Shown here: positions 16,398 to 25,505 of the stretch, in pieces | Layout: every line of letters begins with the position of its first letter | Numbering within the stretch: position 1 is the first letter of the stretch | DNA from: CBDULX01 sp965368175 | GTDB taxonomy: Bacteria; Pseudomonadota; Gammaproteobacteria; SZUA-229 | Assembly (NCBI GenBank): GCA_965368175.1 | Contig: CBDULX010000012.1 | Span: forward strand, 1-30,033 | DNA length: 30,033 nt | Direction of reading: 5' to 3' | Translations under genes and position numbers: made by a program | The notes under the pieces: model-generated | The model's database searches: none | Told to the model about the DNA's origin: nothing | What the model saw: the letters and a program-made list of their open reading frames with translations, nothing else

Positions 16398-17879
16398 ATG
16401 ATCGCCGCCATTGATCTGGGGTCTAACAGTTTTCACATGGTGGTGGCGGAAGAGCGTCTGGGGCAACTGGTGATTCTGGATCGCATCAAGGACATGGTTC
16501 GTCTGGGCGAAGGTCTGGACAAGGACAATAATCTGGACCCTGTAGTGGCCCAGAGGGCCCTGGAGTCACTGGAGCGGTTTGGCCAGCGATTGCGGGAAAT
16601 CCCACCAGAGAATGTTAGCGCTGTTGGCACCAATACCCTGCGTAGAGCACATCAGGCAGAACAATTTTTAAGGGATGCTGAGGAAAAACTGGGTCATACC
16701 ATCGAAATCATATCCGGTATTGAAGAAGCCCGTTTGATATATCAGGGAGTTGCCCACAGTCTGGAGCCGGATCAGAAGCGCAAGCTGGTTGTGGACATAG
16801 GTGGCGGTAGTACCGAGTTGATTATTGGGGAAGGGTTTCAGCCAATGCGAATGAACAGTCTGGAAATGGGCTGTGTGAGCATGACTCAGCGGTTTTTTGC
16901 AGATGGAATAATCACAGAAGATCGTATTGAGCGCGCTCGCGTGAGAGTATTGCAGGAGTTAAAAGCAATCCGCTATGGTTTCAAGCGTCAGGGCTGGGAT
17001 GTGGTGATCGGGTCTTCGGGCTCTATTCGATCAGTCTCAGATGTAATTCATGAGCTGGGTTTGAGTAAGGAAGATGGAATTAGCATCGAAGCTTTAGCCT
17101 CCCTGGTTAAACAGTTAAAAACATTCAAGCGAATAGATCAGGTTAATTTTCCCGGGTTAACAGAGAGGCGGGTGCCGGTGTTTGCTGGTGGTGCTGTTGT
17201 GTTGATTGGCGTATTCGAGGCATTAGACATATCCCATATGCAGGTGTCGGAAGGCGCGGTACGTGAAGGTTTGCTGTATGATATGCTGGGTCGTCGACAT
17301 GCTCAGGATATCCGAAATCAGACTGCCAAAAATCTGGCTTTACGATTTCATGCCGATACCGAACATGCACAGCGAATAAAAGATACCGCCTGTAGTTTTC
17401 TGAAACAGCTAAAACAAAGCTGGTCTTTACAGTCACCTGAAGCTGAACGCCTGCTACGTTGGGCCTGTGAACTGCACGAAATTGGATACGATATTTCAGC
17501 CTCCGATTATCATATACACGGTGCTTATATCATTGAGAATAGTGATCTGGCCGGTTTCTCACAACAGGAACAGCGGCGACTGGCGCATCTGGTGCTGGCA
17601 CAGAAGGGTAAGCTTAATAGTAATATATTTGAAAAGTTAAGAAAAAAAGGTCGGAAGCTGATTTTAAAGCTGGCCGTGCTGTTAAGGCTGGCTATTATTT
17701 TTCATCGCAGTCGCGTGGCCGTTCAGCTGCCCTCAATCGAACTGACCAGAACCGGGAAAGAGCTGGTTGTCACCTTGCCCGGGCAATGGCTGGATGAGCA
17801 TCCGCTCACCCTTAATGACCTGCAGATGGAAGCCGATTATCTCAAGGTGCAGGATCTTGTGCTGTCGGTGAAGTCTTAA
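16398..17879 (+). CDS. ppx: Ppx/GppA family exopolyphosphatase
   Basis: This enzyme removes terminal phosphates from long-chain polyphosphate, or from pppGpp in GppA members, in the cytoplasm. At 493 residues it matches E. coli Ppx. The N-terminal ASKHA-fold ATPase-like domain has AAIDLGSNSFHMVVAE (from residue 3), the acidic SGIEEARLIYQG (catalytic glutamate near 110), and DIGGGSTE at 133-140. A C-terminal HD-type helical domain covers about 310-480 (ELHEIGYDIS, HGAYIIENSDLAGFS). ATG 16398 is the only reasonable start, since the frame upstream closes without another start codon. AGCGGA precedes it. Ppx rather than GppA is favoured by length and by the adjacent ppk, but the two are hard to separate by eye. 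Confidence 0.9.
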   Translation: MIAAIDLGSNSFHMVVAEERLGQLVILDRIKDMVRLGEGLDKDNNLDPVVAQRALESLERFGQRLREIPPENVSAVGTNTLRRAHQAEQFLRDAEEKLGHTIEIISGIEEARLIYQGVAHSLEPDQKRKLVVDIGGGSTELIIGEGFQPMRMNSLEMGCVSMTQRFFADGIITEDRIERARVRVLQELKAIRYGFKRQGWDVVIGSSGSIRSVSDVIHELGLSKEDGISIEALASLVKQLKTFKRIDQVNFPGLTERRVPVFAGGAVVLIGVFEALDISHMQVSEGAVREGLLYDMLGRRHAQDIRNQTAKNLALRFHADTEHAQRIKDTACSFLKQLKQSWSLQSPEAERLLRWACELHEIGYDISASDYHIHGAYIIENSDLAGFSQQEQRRLAHLVLAQKGKLNSNIFEKLRKKGRKLILKLAVLLRLAIIFHRSRVAVQLPSIELTRTGKELVVTLPGQWLDEHPLTLNDLQMEADYLKVQDLVLSVKS

Positions 17880-17882
17880 TAA

Positions 17883-19994
17883 TCAGCTGCTTTCAGCCAG
17901 TTGCTGAAGTAATTGTTGCTGGGCCGCATAAGGCTCATCGGCCAGTTCAGGTGGGGTATAATCGCCATCATTTTTCAGCAACCAGGACTGGGACGTGTCA
18001 GACAGGTAATTTTCGAGTTCGGCAATAATTCTTAGTTGAAGGTCTTCGTTTTCAACGGGCACGCAAATTTCTACTCGTCGGTATAGATTGCGTTCCATCC
18101 AGTCTGCGCTGGATAAATAAACTTCAGGTTCGCCATTGTTAGCAAAATAAATCACCCGGTCGTGTTCGAGGAATCGCCCAATAACTGATCGAACCCGAAT
18201 ATTGTCTGATACGCCCACGATTCCTGGGCGTAGAGAGCACATGCCTCTAATGATCAGATCTATTTCTACGCCAGCAATAGAGGCGGCATACAGGGCCTGA
18301 ATCATAGCTGCATCGACCAGGGAATTAAGTTTGATAATAATCCGACCCCCGTGGCCCTGTTGTGCATGCTGCATTTCTCGTTCAATTTTTTGCTGTAGAC
18401 CTTCCTGTAAAGTAAAGGGTGATTGCAGTATTTTACTATGCTGGCGGGTTCGCCCCATGCTGGTGAGTTGCTGGAAGACTCGATTTAAATCCTCGCATAT
18501 TTTTTTGTTACTGGTGAATAGACCATAGTCGGTATATAGCCTGGCAGTGCGAGAATGATAATTACCTGTGCCTATATGTGCGTAGTAGCGTAATTTCTGA
18601 GACTCACGGCGAATCACCACCAGCATCTTGGCATGGGTTTTATATCCGACCACGCCATACAACACATGGGCGCCCGCTTCCTGCAAACTGGCAGCCAGGG
18701 ATATATTAGCCTCTTCATCAAATCGAGCACGTAATTCAATAATTACGGTGACTTCCTTACCGGCACGGGCAGCATTAACCAGGGCTCCGACAATGGCTGA
18801 AGTAGGTCCAGTTCGATACAGAGTTTGCTTAATCGCCAGTACATTGGGGTCAGCCGATGCCTGTCGTACAAATTCAACGACTGGTGCGAATGATTCATAG
18901 GGATGATGCAATAACACATCCTGTTTGCGGATGACTTCAAAAAAATCAGATTGAGGTGTCAGCAGTGCCGGCAGGGCGGGCACAAAGGGCTTGAATTTTA
19001 AATCCGGCCGTTCGATCAGGTCATAGACTTCATTCAGTCGGTTGACATTGACTGGGCCATTAACCTGATACAGGTCGTCCTTGCCGAGTTCGAATTTGTC
19101 CAGCAGGTACTTGCTAACACTGGCGGGACAGTCGTGGGCCACCTCCAGGCGTACACCATCGCCATATCGTCGAGAGCCCAGTTCACCTTCCACAGCCCTT
19201 AATAGATCATCAATTTCCTCTTCATCAACATACAGGTCACTGTTGCGGGTGACTCGGAACTGGTAACAGCCGGTCACTTTCATGCCTGGGAACAGGTCAT
19301 CCACATAGGCATGCACCACTGAAGACAGGAATACAAACTCATTAGCCCCGCAATCACATTCATCGGGGGGTAAGTGTATTATTCGAGGCAGTGCTCGAGG
19401 AACCTGAATGATCGCCAGGCCACTGCTGCGGCCAAAGGCATCTTTACCTTTCAGTGATACGATGAAATGCAGGCTCTTGTTGAGAATTTTGGGGAATGGA
19501 TGGGCCGGGTCCAGAGCAAATGGACTGATAATCGGAGAGAGTTCGTTCTCAAAATAATCCCGTAACCAGGCATCGACACACTCACTCCACTCGGTACGCC
19601 GGATAAAACGAATATTTTCATTGGCCAGTTCCGTATCCAGTAGAAAATTCAGTAGTTCATATTGCTGTTCCACCAGAATATGGGCACGGTTGCTGATTTC
19701 ATTGAGAATTTCCTGGTGGGATTTATTGTCTGGTTCATTCTGTGCAGCACCCAGCTCCAGTTTCTGTTTCAGGCCGGATACTCGGATCTCGAAAAATTCA
19801 TCCATGTTGGTACTGAAAATACATAAAAAACGCAGCCGCTCCAGCAGCGGGACGTTTTCATTGCGTGCCTGATGCAGCACCCGACGATTAAACTCAAGCT
19901 GGCTGAGCTGGCGGTTGATGTAATATTCTGGCAGTTTCAGGTCAATTTCTGATTTCTGACTAACGCTTTTCTTTGGTTTCATAGTGTATGGCAA
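17883..19994 (-). CDS. ppk: Ppk1, polyphosphate kinase
   Basis: Ppk1 reversibly makes polyphosphate from ATP through a phosphohistidine intermediate and sits at the membrane periphery. At 703 residues it is the usual size. The N-terminal domain includes LPEYYINRQLSQLEFNRRVL and FSTNMDEFFEIRVSGLKQK. The core has HHPYESFAPVVEFV, KQTLYRTGPTSAIV and YKTHAKMLVV, with the phosphorylated histidine at H454. HIGTGNYHSRTARLYTDYGLFT follows, then FLEHDRVIYFANNG and SADWMERNLYRRVE near the end. A second start (ATG 19982, fifth residue) is possible. It faces ppx tail to tail with 3 bases between the stop codons, rather than forming the ppk-ppx operon seen in E. coli. Confidence 0.94.
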   Translation of the reverse strand: MPYTMKPKKSVSQKSEIDLKLPEYYINRQLSQLEFNRRVLHQARNENVPLLERLRFLCIFSTNMDEFFEIRVSGLKQKLELGAAQNEPDNKSHQEILNEISNRAHILVEQQYELLNFLLDTELANENIRFIRRTEWSECVDAWLRDYFENELSPIISPFALDPAHPFPKILNKSLHFIVSLKGKDAFGRSSGLAIIQVPRALPRIIHLPPDECDCGANEFVFLSSVVHAYVDDLFPGMKVTGCYQFRVTRNSDLYVDEEEIDDLLRAVEGELGSRRYGDGVRLEVAHDCPASVSKYLLDKFELGKDDLYQVNGPVNVNRLNEVYDLIERPDLKFKPFVPALPALLTPQSDFFEVIRKQDVLLHHPYESFAPVVEFVRQASADPNVLAIKQTLYRTGPTSAIVGALVNAARAGKEVTVIIELRARFDEEANISLAASLQEAGAHVLYGVVGYKTHAKMLVVIRRESQKLRYYAHIGTGNYHSRTARLYTDYGLFTSNKKICEDLNRVFQQLTSMGRTRQHSKILQSPFTLQEGLQQKIEREMQHAQQGHGGRIIIKLNSLVDAAMIQALYAASIAGVEIDLIIRGMCSLRPGIVGVSDNIRVRSVIGRFLEHDRVIYFANNGEPEVYLSSADWMERNLYRRVEICVPVENEDLQLRIIAELENYLSDTSQSWLLKNDGDYTPPELADEPYAAQQQLLQQLAESS

Positions 19995-20802
19995 ACTTTT
20001 AAGTTATTTATGATAGTGCCTGGTTCAGTTGTCGTATGAAATTGTCAAAACCTGCACAACTGGTTACCTCATTGCTCTTTTTTGGGCAGTCTTCATTAAA
20101 AATACTGTGTCGCTTCCAGTCCCTTTTCAGGCGTTTTTCGAATAATTTCAGTTACACATCCCTGATGATATATAAGCAGAATATAAAGATAAGTATATTG
20201 TCATCAATCAGTTCCTGTTCAAAGAGTTAATTTCGTGTCAGGCACCTTGCCATGTTTCTGTGTCATAAACTGCTCATTTCGTTCTGTAGATCCCAGCTGT
20301 ATCAGGATAGCTTGTAAATTGTTCGATAGTCATTGCTCGGCTCGTGTTATTAGTTTTTAACGATTACACAACTGCTACAATCCGGGTCTTAGATGCTGGA
20401 TAATAGTATATTCACAGCTAGATAGAGGCATGAGTCGGAGTTTGAGTCTTGTGCAAGTGCTAACGTAAGTCAGGTATCTATTCAAAAAAGGGATACTGCA
20501 TATGTCTGGATCTGGTTTCACGGTTTTAAACATGTGTTGATGTTATATTATTGCCCTGTCATTATTTAATTTTAGACTATAATTTGTACAAAATATTGTG
20601 CTGATTTATTGATCTGTAACATATTGATAATAAATAGAATTGTTTTTAGTCGCATAAAGCGCTTTCATTGCTTTCTGAACCGGTTTTATAAGATTTCATA
20701 TTATTCGATTAAATACTGTATTATGCACTGGATCTCAAAAACCAGCTCACACACTGATTACAATTAAGCCCATTACAATAATATTAAAATTTGGAGGCGT
20801 GC
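19995..20802. other. Long AT-rich intergenic region upstream of the membrane-protein pair
   Basis: About 800 bases between ppk (minus) and the membrane-protein gene (plus). A TATAAT occurs at 20578-20583, but its 17-base-upstream hexamer is poor. A 64-codon ORF at 20036-20230 has no coding character that I recognise. Half of a Pho-box-like sequence (CTGTCATTAT near 20554) lacks its second half. I see no RNA gene or terminator here. Confidence 0.45.
20793..20797 (+). promoter_or_regulatory. Ribosome binding site GGAGG
   Basis: A consensus GGAGG five bases before ATG 20803. It decides the start of the membrane-protein gene and rules out the in-frame TTG at 20791, which would overlap this site. 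Confidence 0.75.
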
Positions 20803-22197
20803 ATGAAGTCTGCAACATTCTGGACTTCCCTGGTTCCTGGCCAACCAGCTATATCAATCTTTATCTGGCTTGTGATACTCGTCATATTAATGTATGTCGC
20901 GCGCAAACCGGCCCATCAGATGATTCTGGTGGCTACCCATGGTATGCGTAATGCATTGAAAATCATGGCGACTTCGGTATGGAAAGGTGAGGAAAAGCTT
21001 AAGCTTAGAAATAGAGAGGTGCTGCTGGCCCACGGACGTGAACAGGTAGAGCGCTATATCGAACGTGAATTTCAACGAGTAGAAACGATTATCAATCGCG
21101 ACCTTAGCGGTTACCCGACTCTGCAACGCGATCTCAATACGCAGATTACACGCATCAATGAAGATTATGTACATTCCGGTGAAGTGCCTCCAAAACCACC
21201 GGAATGGTTAAAGGCCGTTGAGACCGTTGCTCAGATTCCTGCCGAAGGCTCTCCAGTAGTGGCGAAAATCCTTAACGATATTCATACCACACTGAAAAAA
21301 GCTATGGATAAGAATGTTGGAGAATATCGCAAGGCAAATAAAGAACGACACGGTTTGCTGAAAAAAATGATGCCTTACTGGCGGTCATTAAATAAAACCC
21401 TGGAAAGTGTCGAGAGGAAAATTAGCGGACTGGAAAATCGTTCCAATGTTATCGATGGCCACATAAAGAATTATGAAAATATTCTGGCCAAGACTGATTA
21501 TGCCGAACGTATGCTGTCATCCTCATCACTGACCCAGTTCTTTATTTCCGGTCTGGTGCTGATGATTGCTTTCGTAGGTATGTACGTAAACTTCCAGCTG
21601 GTAGCCTTGCCCATGTCGGAAATGGTCGGTGCTGGTAGTTACGTAGGTTCGATCAGGGCCTCGGACGTGGCAGCCCTGTTTATCATTGCTATCGAGGTGA
21701 TACTGGGGCTGTTCCTGATGGAATCATTGGGGGTCACCCGCCTGTTTCCGGTGATCAATGCCCTGGATGATAAAAAGCGTAAAGCCATTATCTGGGCAAC
21801 CTTCTCATTCCTGCTGGTATTTGCCTCTATTGAATCATCACTGGCTTATATGCGTGATATGCTGGCAGCTGACCGCGAAGCATTAACCCAGGTGCTGTCC
21901 GGTGTTGTAGTGCAAGAACCGGAATTTCGCTGGATCCCATCCGTGGGTCAGATGGTCATGGGCTTTATCCTGCCTTTTGCGCTGACTTTTGTGGCGATTC
22001 CCCTGGAATCATTTATTCATTCATCCCGAACCGTATTCGGTATGGTGCTGGCCTGGTTGCTACGGATGGTCAGTATGGGTATTCGTCTGTTAGGAAACTT
22101 GCTGATTGGAACTGGCAAGTTCCTGGTCACTTTGTATGATTTGATTATCTTTCTGCCACTGCGTATCGAGCAGGCGGTTAAGGGTAGAAAAGCATAA
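20803..22197 (+). CDS. Unrecognised multi-pass membrane protein with long coiled-coil-like region
   Basis: A 464-residue protein I do not recognise. One membrane segment lies at about 15-33. A long charged, helical, probably coiled-coil region covers about 50-235 (many K/E/R, e.g. REQVERYIEREFQRVETIIN). At least five hydrophobic segments follow, at about 243-267, 288-306, 328-347, 378-402 and 411-437, with a short amphipathic tail. It looks like an inner-membrane protein with a large soluble helical domain. The start is fixed by GGAGG at 20793-20797. The next gene, 42 bases downstream, encodes a VWA lipoprotein, so the two probably act together at the envelope. Function is unknown. Confidence 0.75.
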   Translation: MKSATFWTSLVPGQPAISIFIWLVILVILMYVARKPAHQMILVATHGMRNALKIMATSVWKGEEKLKLRNREVLLAHGREQVERYIEREFQRVETIINRDLSGYPTLQRDLNTQITRINEDYVHSGEVPPKPPEWLKAVETVAQIPAEGSPVVAKILNDIHTTLKKAMDKNVGEYRKANKERHGLLKKMMPYWRSLNKTLESVERKISGLENRSNVIDGHIKNYENILAKTDYAERMLSSSSLTQFFISGLVLMIAFVGMYVNFQLVALPMSEMVGAGSYVGSIRASDVAALFIIAIEVILGLFLMESLGVTRLFPVINALDDKKRKAIIWATFSFLLVFASIESSLAYMRDMLAADREALTQVLSGVVVQEPEFRWIPSVGQMVMGFILPFALTFVAIPLESFIHSSRTVFGMVLAWLLRMVSMGIRLLGNLLIGTGKFLVTLYDLIIFLPLRIEQAVKGRKA

Positions 22198-22239
22198 ACG
22201 TAAAATTAATATAATTAATACAGGTATATGGAGTAAGTA

Positions 22240-22887
22240 ATGAAGAAAGTATCATTAGGTATTACATTGTTTATAGCTGTACTGCTGACATCCTGTTCGG
22301 AGCCAAAAAATCACAATCGAGCAGTTTATATGTTGCTGGATACTTCGGGCACTTACACCCAGCAGATCTCAAAGGCACAGGGTATTCTCAAATATTTGCT
22401 GGGTATATTGAACCCTGGAGATTCACTGGCTCTGGCCCGAATTGATAGTGCCAGCTTCAGTGAGAAGGATATAGTCGCCAAGGTGACGTTCGATCTTCGC
22501 CCTTCCATGGCAAACTCCCAGAAGCGGGCATTTATGGAGTCTATCGATAAATTTGCCAAGAACCTGAAAGGCAGCTCCTACACCGATATTACCGGTGGCA
22601 TGTTACAGGCCATTGAGTATCTGAATGAAACTGGTGCAGGTTCGCGTTATATTCTGATCTTTTCCGATCTGAAAGAAGAGATCAAGAAAGGCCATATCCG
22701 TGATTTTCCGATTGCCTTTGATGGTGTCAAAGTAGTCGCTTTGAACGTGACCAAATTAAGTTCGGATAATATCGATCCACGTGAGTACCAGGATCGTATG
22801 TTAGCATGGACCCAGCGTGTGGAAAGTGGTGGTGGTACCTGGCGGGTAATCAACGACCTGGAACGACTGGACGGTCTGCTGGAATAA
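22240..22887 (+). CDS. VWA-domain lipoprotein
   Basis: A 215-residue predicted lipoprotein. The signal peptide (MKKVSLGITLFIAVLL) ends in the lipobox LTSC with the lipidated cysteine at 19. A von Willebrand factor A-like domain follows. The MIDAS-type motif is LDTSGT (D34, S36, T38), with SSYTDITGG and YILIFSDLKEE as the later metal-site and core strands. Such domains bind partner proteins through a metal ion. It lies 42 bases after the membrane-protein gene, with GGAG before the start, and probably shares its transcript. The partner may be that membrane protein. No specific family name can be given. Confidence 0.75.
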   Translation: MKKVSLGITLFIAVLLTSCSEPKNHNRAVYMLLDTSGTYTQQISKAQGILKYLLGILNPGDSLALARIDSASFSEKDIVAKVTFDLRPSMANSQKRAFMESIDKFAKNLKGSSYTDITGGMLQAIEYLNETGAGSRYILIFSDLKEEIKKGHIRDFPIAFDGVKVVALNVTKLSSDNIDPREYQDRMLAWTQRVESGGGTWRVINDLERLDGLLE

Positions 22888-22911
22888 TACTAGCTAATTG
22901 TTTTGAGTATG

Positions 22912-23073
22912 ACCTGAATCCGTGACTTCATGATGGCGCATAGCACAAACTTTTGATTCCACAGAGCTTTAAAAAATACCCGCTTAACCTATGGGTGAAA
23001 CAAAGATTTTTTAATTTCACTGTGAAATCAATATTTTGCACTCTGCATCCACCCTGAAGTTACGGATTCAGGT
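22912..23073. repeat. MITE-like element with 19-bp inverted ends
   Basis: The left arm ACCTGAATCCGTGACTTCA and the right arm TGAAGTTACGGATTCAGGT are reverse complements with one mismatch, 162 bases end to end. The interior is AT-rich and has no ORF. This layout suits a small non-autonomous mobile element or a long hairpin in the transcript. I see no other copy in the window and no clear target-site duplication. Confidence 0.45.
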
Positions 23074-23080
23074 ATGAGTT

Positions 23081-23113
23081 AAACCGGGGTCTGCAAAGAC
23101 CCCGGTTTTTTTT
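23081..23113 (+). terminator. Strong intrinsic terminator after the VWA lipoprotein gene
   Basis: A 12-bp perfect stem (AAACCGGGGTCT/AGACCCCGGTTT) with a GCAA tetraloop, running straight into a T-run. This is a textbook rho-independent terminator. It separates the membrane-protein/VWA-lipoprotein unit from the YfbK-like unit. Confidence 0.9.
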
Positions 23114-23202
23114 ATGAAAAAAAAGTTCTGGTTTTAACCCCTTTCTATAGCTGCCCCCGTTTAATTAAGGAACAACTGAAAGAAACACAACGGGGAACAA
23201 CT

Positions 23203-24927
23203 ATGAAAACAGGAATCCTTACATTGACACTGATGTTTTTGTTACAGCAGGCCTGTACCACGGACAATGGGCCGACGGTGCAGGAAGAGCATGATGTAAA
23301 AACATCCGATGAGCGGGTTAGTACAGTCCAGCCGGTACAACCGGATATGATCAGGCTTCAATCACCAGTGAACGCTACTCTGTCCACGCCAGTTACCGAA
23401 AAGATCCCGGGACAGACAAAAGAGTACAGGCGAAAAGCTCATGAACAGGCTAGTGGAATAGCGCCTCGCAGTTATGTGAGTGATTATGTAATGCATATTC
23501 CAGAGTATGAGAATCGGGAGAACTATGCCCATTATACCGATAATCCTTTACATAAAGTCAGTGAACAACCCGTGTCTACGTTCAGTATCGATGTCGATAC
23601 TGGCGCCTATGCCAATATGAGGCGAATGCTGAATCAGGGCCAGTTACCAGTCACTGATGCTATCCGTACAGAAGAACTGATCAATTATTTCAGCTACCAG
23701 TACCCCAGTTCCAGCTCAAAAGATCAGCCGTTTAAAGTCACTACCGAAGTGGCCGCCACACCCTGGAATAAACATACACATCTGTTACACATAGGGCTCC
23801 GGGGATATGCCCTTGATAACACGCAATTGCCACCCGCTAATCTGGTGTTTTTGATTGATGTCTCCGGTTCCATGCATAGCCGGGATAAACTGCCATTGCT
23901 GAAATCAGGTCTGAAATTGCTGGTGAAACAGCTGGATAAGGAAGATCGAATTGCCATGGTGGTATATGCCGGTGCTTCAGGTGTAGTGCTGGATTCCACT
24001 GCCGGTGATCAGCACATCGCCATCAATGTTGCACTGGATAAACTTGGTGCCGGTGGTTCTACCAATGGTGCATCGGGTATTAAGCTGGCCTATCAGATGG
24101 CTGAAAAAGGTTTTATCAAAGGTGGTATCAATCGAATCCTGCTCGCTACCGATGGTGATTTTAATGTAGGGCTTACCAGTTTTGATGCGCTAAAGCAGAT
24201 GGTGGCCGATAAACGCAAACAGGGTATAGCCCTGAGCACGCTGGGTTTCGGCCAGGGTAACTATAATGATCATCTACTGGAACAACTGGCTGATGTGGGC
24301 AATGGCAATTACAGTTATATAGACACATTGAAAGAGGCGCGTAAGGTGCTGGTGGAGCAAATGGCCGCGACTTTGAGTACTATTGCCAGAGATGTAAAAA
24401 TCCAGGTCGAATTCAATCCGGTACAGGTGGCTGAATACCGCTTAATCGGTTATGAAAATCGTCACCTGAATCGTGAGGATTTCAATAACGATAAAGTCGA
24501 TGCCGGCGATATTGGTGCGGGACATACCGTAACCGCCCTGTATGAAATTACCCTCACCGGTAGTGCGGGTCAGCGTATTGATAATTTGCGTTATCAGGCA
24601 TCTTCCATCAGGCTGCCAGTTATTAACAGCGAGGAACTGGCTTATGTGCGCCTGAGATACAAACAACCCGACCAGGATAACAGCCAATTGCTGGAACATG
24701 GTGTCATGAAATCGGATATCCAGACACAACTGAATCGAACCAGCGAGAGTTTTCGTTTTGCCGCAGCAGTAGCTGCTTTTGGTCAGCAGCTAAGAGGTGG
24801 CAAGTATATGGAAAACTTTGATTATGATGATATTCTGGCGCTGGCAAGACAGTCACGGGGTAATGACGATAATGGTTATCGCGGTGAATTTATACAACTG
24901 GTGGCACTGGCAAAGACCCTGATTTGA
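23203..24927 (+). CDS. YfbK-like VWA-domain lipoprotein
   Basis: A 574-residue homologue of E. coli YfbK. The N-terminal signal sequence is followed by C18 in LQQAC, a plausible but non-ideal lipobox. A variable linker runs to about 100, then comes the VWF_N-type region (FSIDVDTGAYANMRRMLNQG, AIRTEELINYFSYQYP). The VWA domain has MIDAS motif DVSGSM at D219-S223, with GGSTNG and TDGDFN as further metal-site loops. The C-terminal DUF3520-type domain ends the protein. It is anchored in the envelope with a metal-dependent binding role, and the partner is unknown. Its stop overlaps the start region of the ECF sigma gene, forming one unit with sigma and anti-sigma. Confidence 0.88.
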   Translation: MKTGILTLTLMFLLQQACTTDNGPTVQEEHDVKTSDERVSTVQPVQPDMIRLQSPVNATLSTPVTEKIPGQTKEYRRKAHEQASGIAPRSYVSDYVMHIPEYENRENYAHYTDNPLHKVSEQPVSTFSIDVDTGAYANMRRMLNQGQLPVTDAIRTEELINYFSYQYPSSSSKDQPFKVTTEVAATPWNKHTHLLHIGLRGYALDNTQLPPANLVFLIDVSGSMHSRDKLPLLKSGLKLLVKQLDKEDRIAMVVYAGASGVVLDSTAGDQHIAINVALDKLGAGGSTNGASGIKLAYQMAEKGFIKGGINRILLATDGDFNVGLTSFDALKQMVADKRKQGIALSTLGFGQGNYNDHLLEQLADVGNGNYSYIDTLKEARKVLVEQMAATLSTIARDVKIQVEFNPVQVAEYRLIGYENRHLNREDFNNDKVDAGDIGAGHTVTALYEITLTGSAGQRIDNLRYQASSIRLPVINSEELAYVRLRYKQPDQDNSQLLEHGVMKSDIQTQLNRTSESFRFAAAVAAFGQQLRGGKYMENFDYDDILALARQSRGNDDNGYRGEFIQLVALAKTLI

Positions 24928-25505
24928 AACTTTTACATTTAATGCCCGTAAGGAAGGCGAGCCAGCTGCAAAGCTGGAGTGATGAACAGTTGATGCTGGC
25001 TTACCAGCAGGGACAGGCTGAAGCCTTTGATGAGTTATATGGCCGTCATCGGTCAAGCCTGTTTCGTTACCTGGTGCGTTTATCGGGTCATCAGGATGAA
25101 TCCCTGAATGAACTGTTTCAGGACATCTGGTTAAAATTAATCAATGCCCGGGATCGTTACCAGCCCACGGCAAAATTTACCACTTATCTGTATCGGATTG
25201 CCTATAACCATCTGCTGGATGTCTGGCGCAGCCGTAAAATTTATAATGATCCACTACAGGCTGAACCTCTGGATGCCACAGAGCTACCAGAGCAGCGATT
25301 ACAGCAAAAACAGCAACAGCAACAACTGAGGCAGCTGATTAATGATTTGCCAGAACAGCAGCGTACGGCATTTCTGTTGCAGCAGGAAGCGGCATTGAGT
25401 CTTGAGCAGATTGCTGAGGTCACCGGGGTGAATCGGGAAACGGTGAAAAGCCGGCTACGTTATGCCATGAAACGATTACGCGAGGCGGTACAGGAAAGTC
25501 CATGA
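24924..25505 (+). CDS. ECF-type RNA polymerase sigma factor
   Basis: A 193-residue sigma-70 family factor of extracytoplasmic-function size. Region 2 covers about residues 25-95 (AFDELYGRHRSSLFRYLVRL, ELFQDIWLKLI, KFTTYLYRIAYNHLLDVWR). A glutamine-rich linker follows, then region 4 at about 130-185 with the helix-turn-helix LSLEQIAEVTGVNRETVKSRLRYAMKRLR. The start is uncertain: TTG 24924 overlaps the upstream stop (TTGA), and ATG 24942 gives MPVRKASQ. The gene is coupled to yfbK upstream and overlaps the anti-sigma-like gene by 4 bases, so its regulon probably concerns the envelope. Confidence 0.9.
   Translation: MKLLHLMPVRKASQLQSWSDEQLMLAYQQGQAEAFDELYGRHRSSLFRYLVRLSGHQDESLNELFQDIWLKLINARDRYQPTAKFTTYLYRIAYNHLLDVWRSRKIYNDPLQAEPLDATELPEQRLQQKQQQQQLRQLINDLPEQQRTAFLLQQEAALSLEQIAEVTGVNRETVKSRLRYAMKRLREAVQESP

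Larger units (their letters stand above)
22888..23202. other. Intergenic region with palindromic element and terminator
   Basis: About 315 bases without a gene. It contains a 19-bp inverted repeat pair (22912-22930 and 23055-23073) that encloses 124 AT-rich bases, then an intrinsic terminator at 23081-23113, then the leader of the YfbK-like gene with GGGGA before ATG 23203. Confidence 0.6.

Noticed and set aside
20036..20230. 64-codon ORF downstream of the ppk start region
   Set aside because: No recognisable domain, no good ribosome binding site, composition biased to serine, and it lies in AT-rich noncoding sequence.
20545..20575. Pho-box-like CTGTCAT half-site upstream of the membrane-protein gene
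   Set aside because: Only one half matches, the second repeat is absent, and it is not positioned for ppk or ppx.
20578..20583. TATAAT hexamer as a promoter for the membrane-protein gene
   Set aside because: The hexamer 17 bases upstream does not resemble TTGACA, and AT-rich sequence produces such matches by chance.
24442..24729. 95-codon minus-strand ORF inside the YfbK-like gene
   Set aside because: The plus frame carries a clear conserved protein, and the antisense ORF has no domain.
25241..25423. Glutamine-rich codon run in the ECF gene as a repeat array
   Set aside because: It is a short CAG/CAA-rich linker between sigma regions 2 and 4 and not a tandem repeat or CRISPR.
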